Positions 16,247-26,539 of a DNA stretch of 64,000 bases are shown here, one piece after another. The stretch's first letter is position 1. Every line of letters starts with the position of its first letter. The position numbers and the translations under genes are program-made. The stretch is from Plutella xylostella. Taxonomy: Eukaryota > Arthropoda > Insecta > Lepidoptera > Plutellidae. The DNA lies in NCBI RefSeq assembly GCF_932276165.1, contig NC_064012.1:6703501-6767500 (forward strand). Reading direction: 5' to 3'. Under the pieces are notes generated by a model. That model saw only the letters and a program-made list of their open reading frames with translations. It did no database searches and was not told where the DNA came from.

Positions 16247-19150
16247 ATACCTACGTATGGATTTGAATATATCCCATCTAGTTTAACGATATACTATCAA
16301 AACGTTCGGGGACTGCGGACGAAATGTCATCAACTGCATTCTTCCATTTTATGTAATAATTTTGATATAATTGCGCTAACCGAAACATGGCTACATAACG
16401 GTATTTTTGATGCAGAACTCTGTGATGGCCGATACGACGTTTTTCGTTTAGATAGAAATCTTACTGAGACACAAAAGCGCTCTGGCGGCGGCGTAATGAT
16501 TTGCGTGAAGCAGGGCCTGGGAGCGTATCTGGGTGGTGCGTGCGACCCAGCTGAAGCCTTATGGGTAACAATTCCATCAAATAACTTAAACTGCACCTCT
16601 AACTCAAACCTTCACATAGCTTGTACCTACATACCAGGCGATACGAAAACGCAACCGAGAGATATAGAAATTATTTTGAACCTAGCAACTGAAATTACTA
16701 CTAAGTATGACAATGACTACTTTCTTTTACTGGGCGATTTTAACTTACCTTGTATCACCTGGAGTGGCGAAATACCTACTTTTCTAAAACGTGGACCGGT
16801 TGAAGTACAAAAGGCCGCAATTAGCTTAACTAACACTTTGGGTATCTTGGGGCTATCTCAGCATAGCAACATCCGTAACTCTTCTGATAACACATTAGAC
16901 CTGGTTTTCAGCAATTTTCCTTTAGAACTACATACATCTTCCGACAACCCTCTTATAATGGAAGACGTTTTTCATCCATCCTTATTACTAGAAGCCACTG
17001 ACATTTCTTCTACTCCTCTTCAATCAAATGTAATCACCAAACATAAATTCTTTAAAGGAGATTATAGTTCTATTATAAAATATCTTAATGATATACCTTG
17101 GAGGGAAATACTGAGCACTGAATCGGTAGATAAAGACGTTCAAATACTGTACGATCACCTTTATAAGTGTATTGACGAATTCGTGCCGAAAGTGTCCACT
17201 TACAAACCTAATACCTATCCTGTTTGGTACACCAGTGCTTTATTAAGAATAATAAAAGAGAAATCCAAAGCCCATGCTCGCTGGAAACGTTTTAAAAATA
17301 GATTAGACTACAACGAATTTGCTCTGCTCCGAAAGAGACAACGTAAAACCGAAGTCGAATGTAAAAATAAATATATCCGTGAAATGGAAATTAATATAAA
17401 GAAAAATTCTAAATGCTTTTGGTCTTTTATAAAAAATATGCGAAATAGCCCTAGGTTCCCTAAAGTCGTAACATTCAGAGACAAAAAGTATACGGAAGGC
17501 CCAGATATCTGTGGTGCATTTAATAGCTTTTTCTATAGTGTGTTTGTTGAGGGTGCTGACAGCTACCCGGATATTCAGTTACCCCCACCACAAATGGGAT
17601 CCAGTTCACCATGTCATTCACTATCATTAACTCACGACGAAATAACTAAATGTCTAAAGTCCCTTGATATCCATACAGGTGCTGGAAGTGATTGCATACC
17701 CCCAGTTTTTATTGTTAGGAGTCTACCAGCAATAGTGACTCCCCTTTATATTATTTTAAATAGGTCTCTAAAAGAAGGTATTTTCCCAATCAAGTGGAAA
17801 GAAGCTTACATTTCCCCCATTCATAAAAAAGGATCGAAACTCAAAGTAGACCACTATAGGCCAATATCCAAGTTGAATATTTTTGGGAAAATATTTGAAA
17901 AATTGGTGTATGGTAGTCTTTACACATCCCTGTCCCGCAGTATACCTACGGAGCAACACGGGTTTTTACAAGGTCGATCAACAACAACAAATCTGTCTCT
18001 ATTCATGAATTTCGTTCACAAAGCAATGGATGATCATAGCCAAGTTGACGTGGTGTACACAGACTTCGAAAAGGCTTTCGATCGTGTGGACCACGTCATA
18101 CTGCTGCGTAAGTTACAGCACCTTGGCATACACGGCGATCTCCTTCGATGGGTGGAGTCATACCTCTCAAACAGATCTCAGGCCGTTGTCGTGGGAGGTT
18201 ACAAATCTGACTTTGTGCAAATCCCCTCCGGAGTTCCCCAGGGATCTCATTTAGGGCCACTCTTTTACAACGTCTATCTGTACGATATCTACACATGCTT
18301 TTTACACTCGAAATTCCTTATGTACGCAGATGACACAAAGATTTTCTTGGACATTAAAACTGAAGCTAACTGTCATAACTTACAGGCCGATTTGAATCGA
18401 TTGTCAGTATACTACGAAACAAATAGGATTAAAGTCAATGTTGATAAATGTCAAACTATATCATTTTCTCGTAAACGTGCCCCGATTAAATTTCATTATA
18501 GCCTACAAAATACTATTATAGACAAAACAGATTTGGTGAGAGATTTAGGTGTATACTTCGACAGTAAACTATTAATGGATCAACACATAGATATAATCAC
18601 AGACAAAGCTTACAAAAACCTGGGCTTTGTTATACGAGCATGTAAGCCTATCAAAGATATTGACAGTATCAAAATGGTATATAACGCCTATGTCCGTAGC
18701 ATTCTCGAATATGCCTCCTGTATCTGGACTCCCCAGTATATCACGTACGATCATCAAATAGAAAGGATCCAGAAAAAGTTTACTAACCATCTTAACTACA
18801 AGTCCCGGAAGTATTTTGATTCCTATGAGAGTAGCTGTGATCACTTCAATATGCAGACCCTTAATAATCGTCGTATCGTATCGGATATGATGTTCCTTCA
18901 CGACGTGCTGCGCAGCCGCGTGGACTGCCCGCCGCTGCTGCGGGAGGTGGGGCTGGCGGCGCCCGCGCGCCGCACGCGCCACACTCCGCTGCTGCATGTT
19001 CCGCTTTGTCGGACTAACTACGCACAGAACACGGTGTTGACTAGAATTACCCGGACATATAATAAACACTTCAGTGAATTAGACTTATTTGACCTTTCCA
19101 AACCGTCCTTTAAAAACAAAGTTAACTCTCTTGTGAGCAGAAAATTATAG
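16247..19150 (+). CDS. LINE ORF2: endonuclease-reverse transcriptase (5' frame disturbed)
   Basis: The frame is open from 16247 to the stop at 19150 (967 codons); the first in-frame ATG is only at 16496, inside the endonuclease domain. Before it the same frame encodes the expected N-terminus (IYYQNVRGLRTK, ALTETWL). Endonuclease motifs: QN, TE, SGGG, LLGDFN and a late HP in place of the usual SDH-P. Reverse transcriptase motifs: HYRPIS, EQHGF..GRST, TDFEKAFDRVDH, SGVPQGSHLGP and the catalytic YADD near residue 692. There is no RNase H domain. A plausible ATG at 16257 lies in another frame and runs into a stop at 16284-16286, so a 1- or 2-base indel near the start probably separates the initiator from the body. 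Target-primed reverse transcription is the family role. Confidence 0.88.
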   Translation: MPTYGFEYIPSSLTIYYQNVRGLRTKCHQLHSSILCNNFDIIALTETWLHNGIFDAELCDGRYDVFRLDRNLTETQKRSGGGVMICVKQGLGAYLGGACDPAEALWVTIPSNNLNCTSNSNLHIACTYIPGDTKTQPRDIEIILNLATEITTKYDNDYFLLLGDFNLPCITWSGEIPTFLKRGPVEVQKAAISLTNTLGILGLSQHSNIRNSSDNTLDLVFSNFPLELHTSSDNPLIMEDVFHPSLLLEATDISSTPLQSNVITKHKFFKGDYSSIIKYLNDIPWREILSTESVDKDVQILYDHLYKCIDEFVPKVSTYKPNTYPVWYTSALLRIIKEKSKAHARWKRFKNRLDYNEFALLRKRQRKTEVECKNKYIREMEINIKKNSKCFWSFIKNMRNSPRFPKVVTFRDKKYTEGPDICGAFNSFFYSVFVEGADSYPDIQLPPPQMGSSSPCHSLSLTHDEITKCLKSLDIHTGAGSDCIPPVFIVRSLPAIVTPLYIILNRSLKEGIFPIKWKEAYISPIHKKGSKLKVDHYRPISKLNIFGKIFEKLVYGSLYTSLSRSIPTEQHGFLQGRSTTTNLSLFMNFVHKAMDDHSQVDVVYTDFEKAFDRVDHVILLRKLQHLGIHGDLLRWVESYLSNRSQAVVVGGYKSDFVQIPSGVPQGSHLGPLFYNVYLYDIYTCFLHSKFLMYADDTKIFLDIKTEANCHNLQADLNRLSVYYETNRIKVNVDKCQTISFSRKRAPIKFHYSLQNTIIDKTDLVRDLGVYFDSKLLMDQHIDIITDKAYKNLGFVIRACKPIKDIDSIKMVYNAYVRSILEYASCIWTPQYITYDHQIERIQKKFTNHLNYKSRKYFDSYESSCDHFNMQTLNNRRIVSDMMFLHDVLRSRVDCPPLLREVGLAAPARRTRHTPLLHVPLCRTNYAQNTVLTRITRTYNKHFSELDLFDLSKPSFKNKVNSLVSRKL

Positions 19151-19556
19151 ATTACCTATAATGCATATTATGTACCTAATATATGGATAAAGTAGTTATA
19201 TGTTATATTGCATTTATTTATATATATATTTTTATAAAAATCATATTATATAATATTTACCCCCCCCCCCCCTTTCCCACCTATCCTATAAGCAAGCTGC
19301 GATTAATTTTACCTAACCTATGTTTGTAACTAGTAATTAAAAGAATAAGATGTAAAACCTAGGCACGTAGTACCTACACTAATTTGTTAAATTAAAATTA
19401 ATAATAAAACTAACTTCTACACATAATAAATATATAAGTACAGTAATATTAGAGGAAATCTGTAATTGGCCTTACTGTTATGTTTTTACCTTGTATTTGT
19501 ACCATTGTAACGCTGTTGATTTTCCTAAATAAATAAATAAATAAATAAATAAATAT
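19151..19556 (+). other. LINE 3' UTR with poly-C tract and (TAAA)n tail
   Basis: Contains a 13-C run at 19260-19272 flanked by AT-rich DNA and ends in repeated TAAA units at about 19526-19556, the presumed 3' end of the element. Confidence 0.7.
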
Positions 19557-19758
19557 ACTCTTAAACCTGACGGCCTAAATTCCCTGCATAACCTTCACAT
19601 AGATAGGCTAGTAAATAACTTATTCATTACAAAAAGAGGTTAGTATAACAATATATCATGCATACAATACAATATTATAATTTGTATGACACCCGAGTCC
19701 GCGTTGTTCTATGTTAGTAGGTGTCTAATAGGTCAAGAAAATATTGTTTGTTTTTCAG

Positions 19759-19847
19759 AAAATACACTCCCGTACAATGAAAAAGTTCCACGTGCCATTG
19801 ACGTTATAATGTCACTAGAACTTTTTCATTGCTCGTGAGTATATTTC
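19759..19847. mobile_element. Short hairpin element (about 90 bp)
   Basis: Two arms of about 30 bp are inverted copies: the left contains CAATGAAAAAGTTC (19775-19788) and the right GAACTTTTTCATTG (19818-19831), with matching outer parts ACTCCCG / CGTGAGT and AAATACACTC / GAGTATATTT. The loop is about 28 bp. The sequence CAATGAAAAAGTTC looks like a lepidopteran repeat I have met before, so a tiny MITE is the likely nature; no target duplication is identified. Confidence 0.6.
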
Positions 19848-20164
19848 TTTTTACTTTTCAATAATTACATGCTTTAATCGCGGTTCGTGAAATGCTACCT
19901 GCAAAAGTAATCCCACTCTAAATGTAGATACACAGATAAATAGGTAACTCAAAGTATGTCGCCGACATTACTGACCCCCGATGTGCTAACTTTAGAGGCT
20001 GTAAAAAGAAAAGTCACAAGTCTAGCTAATGCAGCTAACGACGGCGTCTGAAACACATTATGTAAACATGGCGGCCGCTGAATGACTTCAGTCAACAATT
20101 CAACACCGTGCATGTAACTGCTCAGCTACAGACTACAGAGTATATTCATATTATCTCTTCCATG

Positions 20165-20215
20165 TTGTCTGGTGGATATTGCTTTAAGCAACAAGGCCGC
20201 TTTTTTGTACTGTTT
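20165..20215 (+). mobile_element. LINE 3'-tail fragment
   Basis: TTGCTTTAAGCAACAAGGCCGC followed by TTTTTTGTACTG has the hairpin plus GGCCGC-TTTTTGTA structure of lepidopteran RTE-like 3' tails; compare 2297-2396. Confidence 0.4.
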
Positions 20216-21249
20216 TGTTTTTTAGTTTATAAGGTTTTGGCCCCTATAAAGAGTATCGTAATGTTTACCACTTATTAAGGCAACGGGCCACTCTATCTTA
20301 TGAACAACGATGTTTTGGAAGACTGCTAACAACTACTGTATTTCAGAGTGAGCTCTCGTTCTTTCGTTTTTGTAAAATTAGAGTAACCCATCCGGGCACT
20401 GAGGAGCTACGGTTATTTATGCTCTTGCTCGAATTCGAAGAGCTGTAGCTGTCATACATTCTGTACAATGCAACAAAACAGACCATTTGGAATACGGCAG
20501 CCAATCGTAATATTTGTCTTCTATTTTAAAGAATATTTTATGTATGTATAATTGTATATACCCAGTGATATGTCGTATATTGCTACGAGAAGCTACCTAA
20601 AACCTACTGCTATGATTATGACGAGTATTGCACTTGGGCCTAGAAAGTATTATCAAAACTTGCCATAAACATACATATTTCCCTAATTACAGATTCATAA
20701 ACTCGTAACTATAATTATATTATAGTTATATTAGTTTAATGGCAGTATACTGTGAATTTGCCCCAGTGAACTTCGTCGACTTGGCCCGTAACATTACGTG
20801 TGTTATTTAACACACCGAATACAGACGTCGTCCTTAATTGGACACCGTGTTATTGTGTAACAAAGTAACTTTCCTGTTTATTTATTTTATTTATTATTAA
20901 GTATGACGCACAGTATTAGTCAGGATTCAGGATCTGAACGTATTTCTCATATTGCAACTATGCGACAAAGGTATTATGAAAAGTGAAAGTTTGTTTATTT
21001 TTATTTTGTGATAAGGCGTCGCACGCGCATGATGGTAGTAATAATGATAAATGACAATTATGATAAGGGCAATCAGCGCATCAGCATACATACATACGTG
21101 ACCTCACTGGGTATACATAGAGTAGGCAGTGCATCATAGGTGCTTGAGCGTTGAACGAGTAGATGGCCAAATAAAGAAACAATATGAAAATTGCGCTATA
21201 AGTAGTAAAGAGTTTAGGAATGGGTAGGTTCCGTCTACTTAAGGGTATC

Positions 21250-21440
21250 CCATTACGTGTAAGCATGAGTTCTATAGAAATCATAGATTTTACCGGTAAA
21301 TGCATATCCTGAAACGTGACCAGCGCGACAGCGTGCAGTGTGGTGGAAAATAGGTCCAAGCTTTGGAAGAAGGCACTTATTTAAAATACATAACCACGAA
21401 TGTTCCATTGGGGCGAGCCAGGTGAAGGAACATCCCAACA
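21250..21440 (+). mobile_element. SINE 3'-half fragment
   Basis: The words GACCAGCG, GTGTGGTGGA, GGTCCAAGCTT, GGAAGAAGGCA, TTCCATTGGGGCGAGCCAGGTG match in order the 3' half of the SINE at 59640-59760. The tRNA-like head is missing. Short candidate frames here on the minus strand are by-products of the repeat. Confidence 0.65.
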
Positions 21441-21664
21441 CTTAGATATACTAGAATCAACATTAATCTGAAATCATTTGTGCTAATAATGCTCGTTTAG
21501 ATCTGTAAGAATCCCCGGGAAGCTATGGCATGAATTACACTAATTTCTTACATCATCATGAATGTAACCTACAATTGAGAGAATAAGTGCAATAAGTACT
21601 ATAGTAATCAAGTAAAGAAAATAAATAAATACTACTACTATTGCACCCATGTGAAATTAAGATA

Positions 21665-21960
21665 GAAACCCAAATCTATTTATTTTGGCTCTGTCGCAGT
21701 TGGGGGGTTGTGGTTGGGTTGAACAACATAAAACGCAAACATTTTTAGCCAATTAATACAATTAGGACACAAACATAAAATCAATACATCCAAAAAACCC
21801 ATAGCATACAAACATAAATTAAAGGTACACGTGGTATAAATAAATATGAAATTTTAAATTACAAATAATTAGAGCATGCACTACGCCTCCTTCAGCACCC
21901 GGCGGAGCCCCCGCGACCCCGGACCTCACCACACGTCCCGGGCACAGCACCGCTTCCCGA
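21665..21960 (-). other. Possible 3' end of an unidentified transcript or LINE
   Basis: On the minus strand a GC-rich stretch (21872-21960) gives way to an AT-rich stretch that ends with an AATAAA signal (complement at 21679-21684). That pattern is typical of a coding end followed by a 3' UTR. The GC-rich part encodes no motif I recognise. It may be the truncated end of a retroelement. Confidence 0.25.
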
Positions 21961-22157
21961 GAAAGTGAACTGGTTCCGTTTATCTATTTACGGAATTGCG
22001 AGTATTGTGATACGTTATCCGTTTTAATGGCACTCGCGACAAGTGGCGTGTAGTGGGCCCAGCTGGTCTCCCACGCTTCCTGGCGGCCCTACATGGCGGA
22101 GGCTCGCGTCGTGAAAGTGATTGCCTCAGCGCCCCCCTCCGGGGTGCCGCAGCGCCA

Positions 22158-22165
22158 TATATATA
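22158..22165 (+). promoter_or_regulatory. TATA box of the Trp/His-rich gene
   Basis: TATATATA lies 77 bp upstream of the proposed start codon at 22235. An initiator-like ACAGTC follows at 22196-22201, slightly farther downstream than the usual 30 bp. This arrangement is expected for a strongly expressed, stage-specific cuticle gene; the assignment is inference from position. Confidence 0.5.
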
Positions 22166-22234
22166 CGGAAACTCTAACTAAAATGATAAAGTTAAACAGT
22201 CTCGGCGTGTCGAGGATCGCCTCTCCCGCCCACC

Positions 22235-25200
22235 ATGCGAGGGATCAAGAGCTCAGTGGTCAGTGTCGCATTTCGGTTTCAAAATAACGGTCAAAATTCT
22301 CTTCCTATTTTCGAAGTTCAAGAGTGTTCCGGTGTCGGGGTTGGGTCTCGGGGTTGGGGTTGGGGTCGTGGTTCTTTGCGTTTCGTCTCTCGGCTTTATC
22401 CGTGCGGCTTCTCGAGAAGCTTTGTGTGACAATAACAAACATTGGTTTAAAGATAAACAAATTTGCATTTAACGATTCGTATTTGCACTTTTGTGTTTGC
22501 TTTTAAATTATAATTTAACTCTTTCATGAAGATCAGAAATGATACTTATAAAGTGCTTTTTGATGTTTTAATAACATACAATTTTATTAACTTTCTGATG
22601 GCAAAAAACAGATAGATGGCACTGTAAAAGCTCTTTTTAACCGACTTCGAAAAAAGCTATTTAGCCTAAAAGCTGGTGCATTTGTGTCTAATAAAATACA
22701 TATGTGCTTATAGTAACAATCTATACGCGGACATACAAAACCGCAAGTATTCCAGTAATAACCGCAAAACGTCAGCTCCGTGTAACAGATTTAAAAAAAC
22801 GTCGTACTCTTTATTCTCTGCAGATATTTGTGCATCTAGCTCGCTCGAATAGAACCTTTGTGGATATCACATAAAATCACAAAACTTGTCTCGCGTCATA
22901 GAATTGTGGTAATTATTGGTAAAAAGCTATAAAACTACCGGAGGGCGCAGCGGTTTAAAAACCTTCCGTTGTGCCGAAGGGAAGTCCATAGTTTTGATTC
23001 CTAGAACAAGAGCACTGTTTACTTTCACGTATTATGTTACAAAATTACAAATAAGATAGCAACGATTATTAATTATCTATTTTTAATTTGGTGCAAAGCA
23101 AAAACAATTTCGTAAACTTAATTAATGTACCTAGTAGGTATTGATTGATTTATAAGTGATACGTACATATTGTTTAATATGCCAATGTTAAAGAGGAAAG
23201 GATTAAATTCAATAAGCGTTTTATGATCGTATCGATAATTCGGATTTTAACGATGACTTCCGGATTTCTGATAATTGCACAACCATCTCTATGATAGTTC
23301 TAATTGTCGGTCGATGTTCACTCGAGTACCATCGATGGGCAGAACGATCTACATACATAGTTACTTACATTGCATAACTTAAATTACTATATAAAAGTAA
23401 TACCTATGTATTATATCAAGTGGGATTAATCGCCAATTTAAGAGATTGTAATGTATATCCGGATTATGTAAATATGCAGAACGAAGTAACCTGGTTGGTG
23501 ATGTTTTGTTTGTCTATTTACCTATTTCATTCACAGACGAAATTGTAGAACAGAATATAACCAAAAACCATTAAAATTAGGCAGTTATAATGGTTTTTTG
23601 GTTATATTCTGTTTGTTTTAAATTTTCAATGAATAATTACTAACATATAATTTTATTAAAATTTAATATACTTAATTTGAATCGAATCTAAGCTAAATTA
23701 CCGATATGAAATATCTGGGTCGATAAATCAAAAAAAGAATGATTTTTATTTCTTCAAAAAAATGGCAATTGTTACACTAATTGTGACATTATGCTAATAG
23801 CCGCAGTTAGGTTTAACAACGGCGATCTGGTTGGACCGTAGCGTATTCTAATGCGGTAATAACGCCAACTATTAGCGATATGATCTCCGCGAAGCATCTT
23901 TATTACGGTTACAAAACTGGTGCCTTCGTTTCGAAACCGTCTTAAAAGGTGTTTCTATTCATGCGGTCACCCCGATTGTCCGGCGATGTCCTTTGTGACA
24001 TAACAATGAAAGTGACATTATCCTCTGACATATTGCGAAATTTAATGTGGTATTGAATATGGTGCGCAGGCACCGGTCACCTGTCCGCCTGCCGCCGCGG
24101 CCACGGCTCACTTACACAACTGTTGCACAACAAACCATGTATTATTATACATTATCGCCCTCAGTACAGGCCACGCTAATGAGCGAAATGCATTTTCAAA
24201 GCGGATTTCTCTGTCTTTTTTACATAACAACCCCCTGACACGACACTACAATGTAATGGTCGCCGGAATCTGTCCGTGTTACTCGCACTTCAGTAGGTCA
24301 CACACGCGTGAACCGGTTTAGGCTGCTCCAAAAAGCACGAGGTGATATAATTTCAGCGGGTCGCGCGGATTCGGGCGCGGATGTGGGGCGGCGGGGGCGC
24401 GGGGCGCGGGGTGGGGGGCGGGGGGCGGTGAAAGCTGCGAGTCCCGCACTTCCTGGCGCAGCCTGCGCCCGCGGGTCCGCTCGTGACTAGACATCCACTT
24501 CACTTTCCTTTTGATACATCAACAAACAACCTTACGTAACCGGTCATAATTTGATAGTTATGTATAATGAATTACGCTGTTCAAAACTAACAAGTGCTCG
24601 CTGTAGGTTGTAACTTGTTATTGTAAGCTGCGATGTCTGGAGTTCATGTGAATTAAACTGAATGGCTTTTTCGAGAGCGTTCAACGATCACATGGTTTAA
24701 CTGTAGGCCCGTCGGTTATAGAACAATGGATTGTTATTGTATTATCTTTAAAATCATAGTTATAATTATAAGGCTAGCGTTATGTAACAATTATGATCTT
24801 AACCGCCTTGCGTTCCAGGGAGCTTTGCGTAACAACTTGATAATGGCACTTATTTTATTAAAGAGGATCATTTTCTTTGTTTCAGGTTACCCTTGGGGTA
24901 CTACTGTGTGTAGCTGCCGTATGGGGCAAGGCGCTAATTCAGCAAAATCAGCAATTGACTCAGCAGCAGTTGGAACAGAAGTCTCCGAGCAGCGATGCGG
25001 CGCAGCGGCGGGTGGGGTATGACTACCCGGCGCCGGACCACGCCGTGAGCCCCTTCCAGGACCAGCTGGACCTGCACGACCACCACGACGACCACCACGA
25101 CCACCACGAGGAGCACGTCGAACACCACGTGGACCATCACGAGGAGCATCATGACGACCACCACGTGGAGCACCACGACCATCACGACCACCACGACCAT

Positions 25201-26100
25201 CACGACCCCGGCTACTGGAAGAAGAAACTCATCTGGAAACCCGGATGGAAGAAAATCTGGAAGCCAGCCAAGAAACAGATATGGAAGCCGTCATGGAAAA
25301 AAATCTGGAAACCGATATGGGTCCAAATCAAGGTTCCCGCCTGGAAAGACATCAAGGTACCCGACTGGAAAAAGATATACAAACCCGAATGGAAACCCAT
25401 CAAAGTTCCGGCATGGAAGGAGGTGAAGGTACCCGACTGGAAGAAGATCACAGTCCCCGTGTACAAGGACATCGTGGTGCCGGGCTGGAAGGACATACAG
25501 GTGCCGGCGTGGAAGAAGGTCTGGATACCAGAGTGGGTCAAGGTCGGAGTACCTGGAGAAAAATACTTAGGAAAAGATCACGAAGGATGGGAATACACAT
25601 CACATGACTTATGGAAGAAAAAACTCATATGGAAGCCGATTTGGAAGAAATACTGGAAGCCAGCTAAGAAACAGATCTGGATCCCCGACAAGAAGTTGGT
25701 CTGGAAGGACGAATGGAAACAAATCTGGAGAACAGAAAAGAAACAGATCTGGATCGACGACAAGAAACTCGTATGGAAGGAAGCGTGGCAGCAAATCTGG
25801 AAGCCTTCGAAGAAGCTTATTTGGGTTCCGGACAAGAAGCTGGAGTGGAAGGAGGCGTGGAAGCAGATCTGGGTTCCCGACTGGAAAGAGATTTGGGTGC
25901 CGGGAGTGAAGAAGATCTGGCGGCCGGTGTGGATATCGGAGTGGTTCCCGTCGCCGGACCACCACGAGCACGTGCATGAGTCGCACGGCTGGGACCGCAG
26001 CGACAGTAAGGGCGCCGCTAGCGAGCCCAAGCCCGCCGTGGCCGCCGCGCCGCAGCCCGCGAGCAAGCCGCAGCAAACCACCTGGCAGTTCCCCAAATGA
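22235..26100 (+). CDS. Secreted Trp/His-rich repeat protein, Vajk-like
   Basis: Two exons are proposed. Exon 2 (24886-26100) starts at a clear acceptor (TTTCTTTGTTTCAG) and runs to TGA. Exon 1 (22235-22258) is inferred: CCCACCATG, eight codons (MRGIKSSV), phase-0 donor GTCAGT; the join gives a good signal peptide. Predicted length 412 aa. Order: signal peptide (about 1-24), Gln-rich linker, His/Asp/Glu-rich segment (about 72-115), then about 250 residues of WK-x-I-W-x-P and VPxWK repeats in two blocks, each opening with WKKKLIWKP, separated by a linker around EKYLGKDHEGW, then a short His patch and an Ala/Pro tail. Such repeats resemble insect Vajk-type cuticle proteins. It probably acts outside the cell in cuticle or tracheal lining. 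Intron 1 is 2.6 kb. Poly(A) signal AATAAA at 26508. The first exon is the least certain part. Confidence 0.75.
22337..22365 (+). other. G-quadruplex-type motif in intron 1
   Basis: Five runs of three or four G, most separated by TT, occur within 30 bases on the sense strand, about 80 bp after the proposed donor of the Trp/His-rich gene. The sequence could fold in DNA or in the pre-mRNA; no function is shown. Confidence 0.5.
23548..23614. other. Strong short hairpin (stem about 25 bp)
   Basis: The left arm CAGAATATAACCAAAAACCA (from 23551) and the right arm TGGTTTTTTGGTTATATTCTG (from 23591) are complementary with one bulged base; the loop is about 16 nt. It lies in intron 1 of the Trp/His-rich gene. 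Size is in the range of a microRNA precursor, but the low complexity and near-perfect pairing also fit a minimal MITE. Confidence 0.6.
24373..24430. other. GC-rich island with G-runs
   Basis: GGGGCGGCGGGGGCGCGGGG-type sequence stands out against AT-rich surroundings, about 450 bp before exon 2 of the Trp/His-rich gene. It could be an alternative promoter or enhancer; nothing in it is diagnostic. Confidence 0.4.
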
Positions 26101-26507
26101 CCCGAACCACCGACCCAGTTCACTCTTGTAAATACTATTTAAGGATTGGATCGAAGACATCCGGCCGCGACCGGACCGCCGCGGCGTCGCTTCGCAGCTC
26201 ATCCACCGTCTTAGGTAATACTCACTTTTGATACCTTTATGTCCTGCGTTGCGAAAAATTATGCGATAGTCTTTCTATAACCACCAATCGACCGGAACCA
26301 AAAGTCATTATAATAGTTACCATTACTATAAGTCTGAGTAAGTTACGCGTGTGCTCCGCGCCAAGTGAATCCCATCAGAAAAGCCTGTTGGGACGACTGT
26401 ATTCACTGATGTTTGTGTATATTGTTGATGTTTTGTTGTTATGTTAAGTTTTTATTAAGTTGTTGTTACAATTACTTGGATTAAGTAACTTTAAGCGCAA
26501 CCAATGA

Positions 26508-26513
26508 AATAAA
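26508..26513 (+). terminator. Poly(A) signal of the Trp/His-rich gene
   Basis: AATAAA 408 bp after the stop codon, with a second AATAAA at 26530-26535. Facing TTTATT words at 26546-26551 and 26581-26586 are candidate signals for the convergent peroxidasin gene. Confidence 0.65.
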
Positions 26514-26539
26514 ATATGGTGTGTATTTAAATAAAATGT

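Larger units (their letters stand above)
14628..19556 (+). mobile_element. CR1/Jockey-group non-LTR retrotransposon, near full length
   Basis: Two-ORF LINE: ORF1 coiled-coil protein (14638-15642), ORF2 with endonuclease and reverse transcriptase (about 16247-19150), about 380 bp of 3' UTR and a short (TAAA)n tail (about 19526-19556) instead of a poly(A) tail. The tail, the ORF1 type (without zinc knuckles) and the lack of RNase H fit the CR1/Jockey group. Its 5' UTR is separated from ORF1 by the gypsy insertion and probably lies left of 7968. ORF2 appears to have a frame problem at its start, so the copy is probably not autonomous. Confidence 0.85.
19557..21240. other. Intergenic DNA, no gene
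   Basis: No coding exon seen. It contains the hairpin element at 19759-19847 and a LINE 3'-tail piece at 20165-20215, both listed separately; the rest is unremarkable AT-rich DNA. Confidence 0.5.

Noticed and set aside
18572..19069. 165-codon minus-strand frame over the end of LINE ORF2
   Set aside because: Antisense shadow of the reverse transcriptase ORF.
25578..26202. Two long minus-strand frames (181 and 197 codons) and several plus-strand off-frames across the Trp/His-rich exon
   Set aside because: They arise from the repeated, stop-poor DNA of the WK repeats; the translations mirror the repeat and lack a start context.
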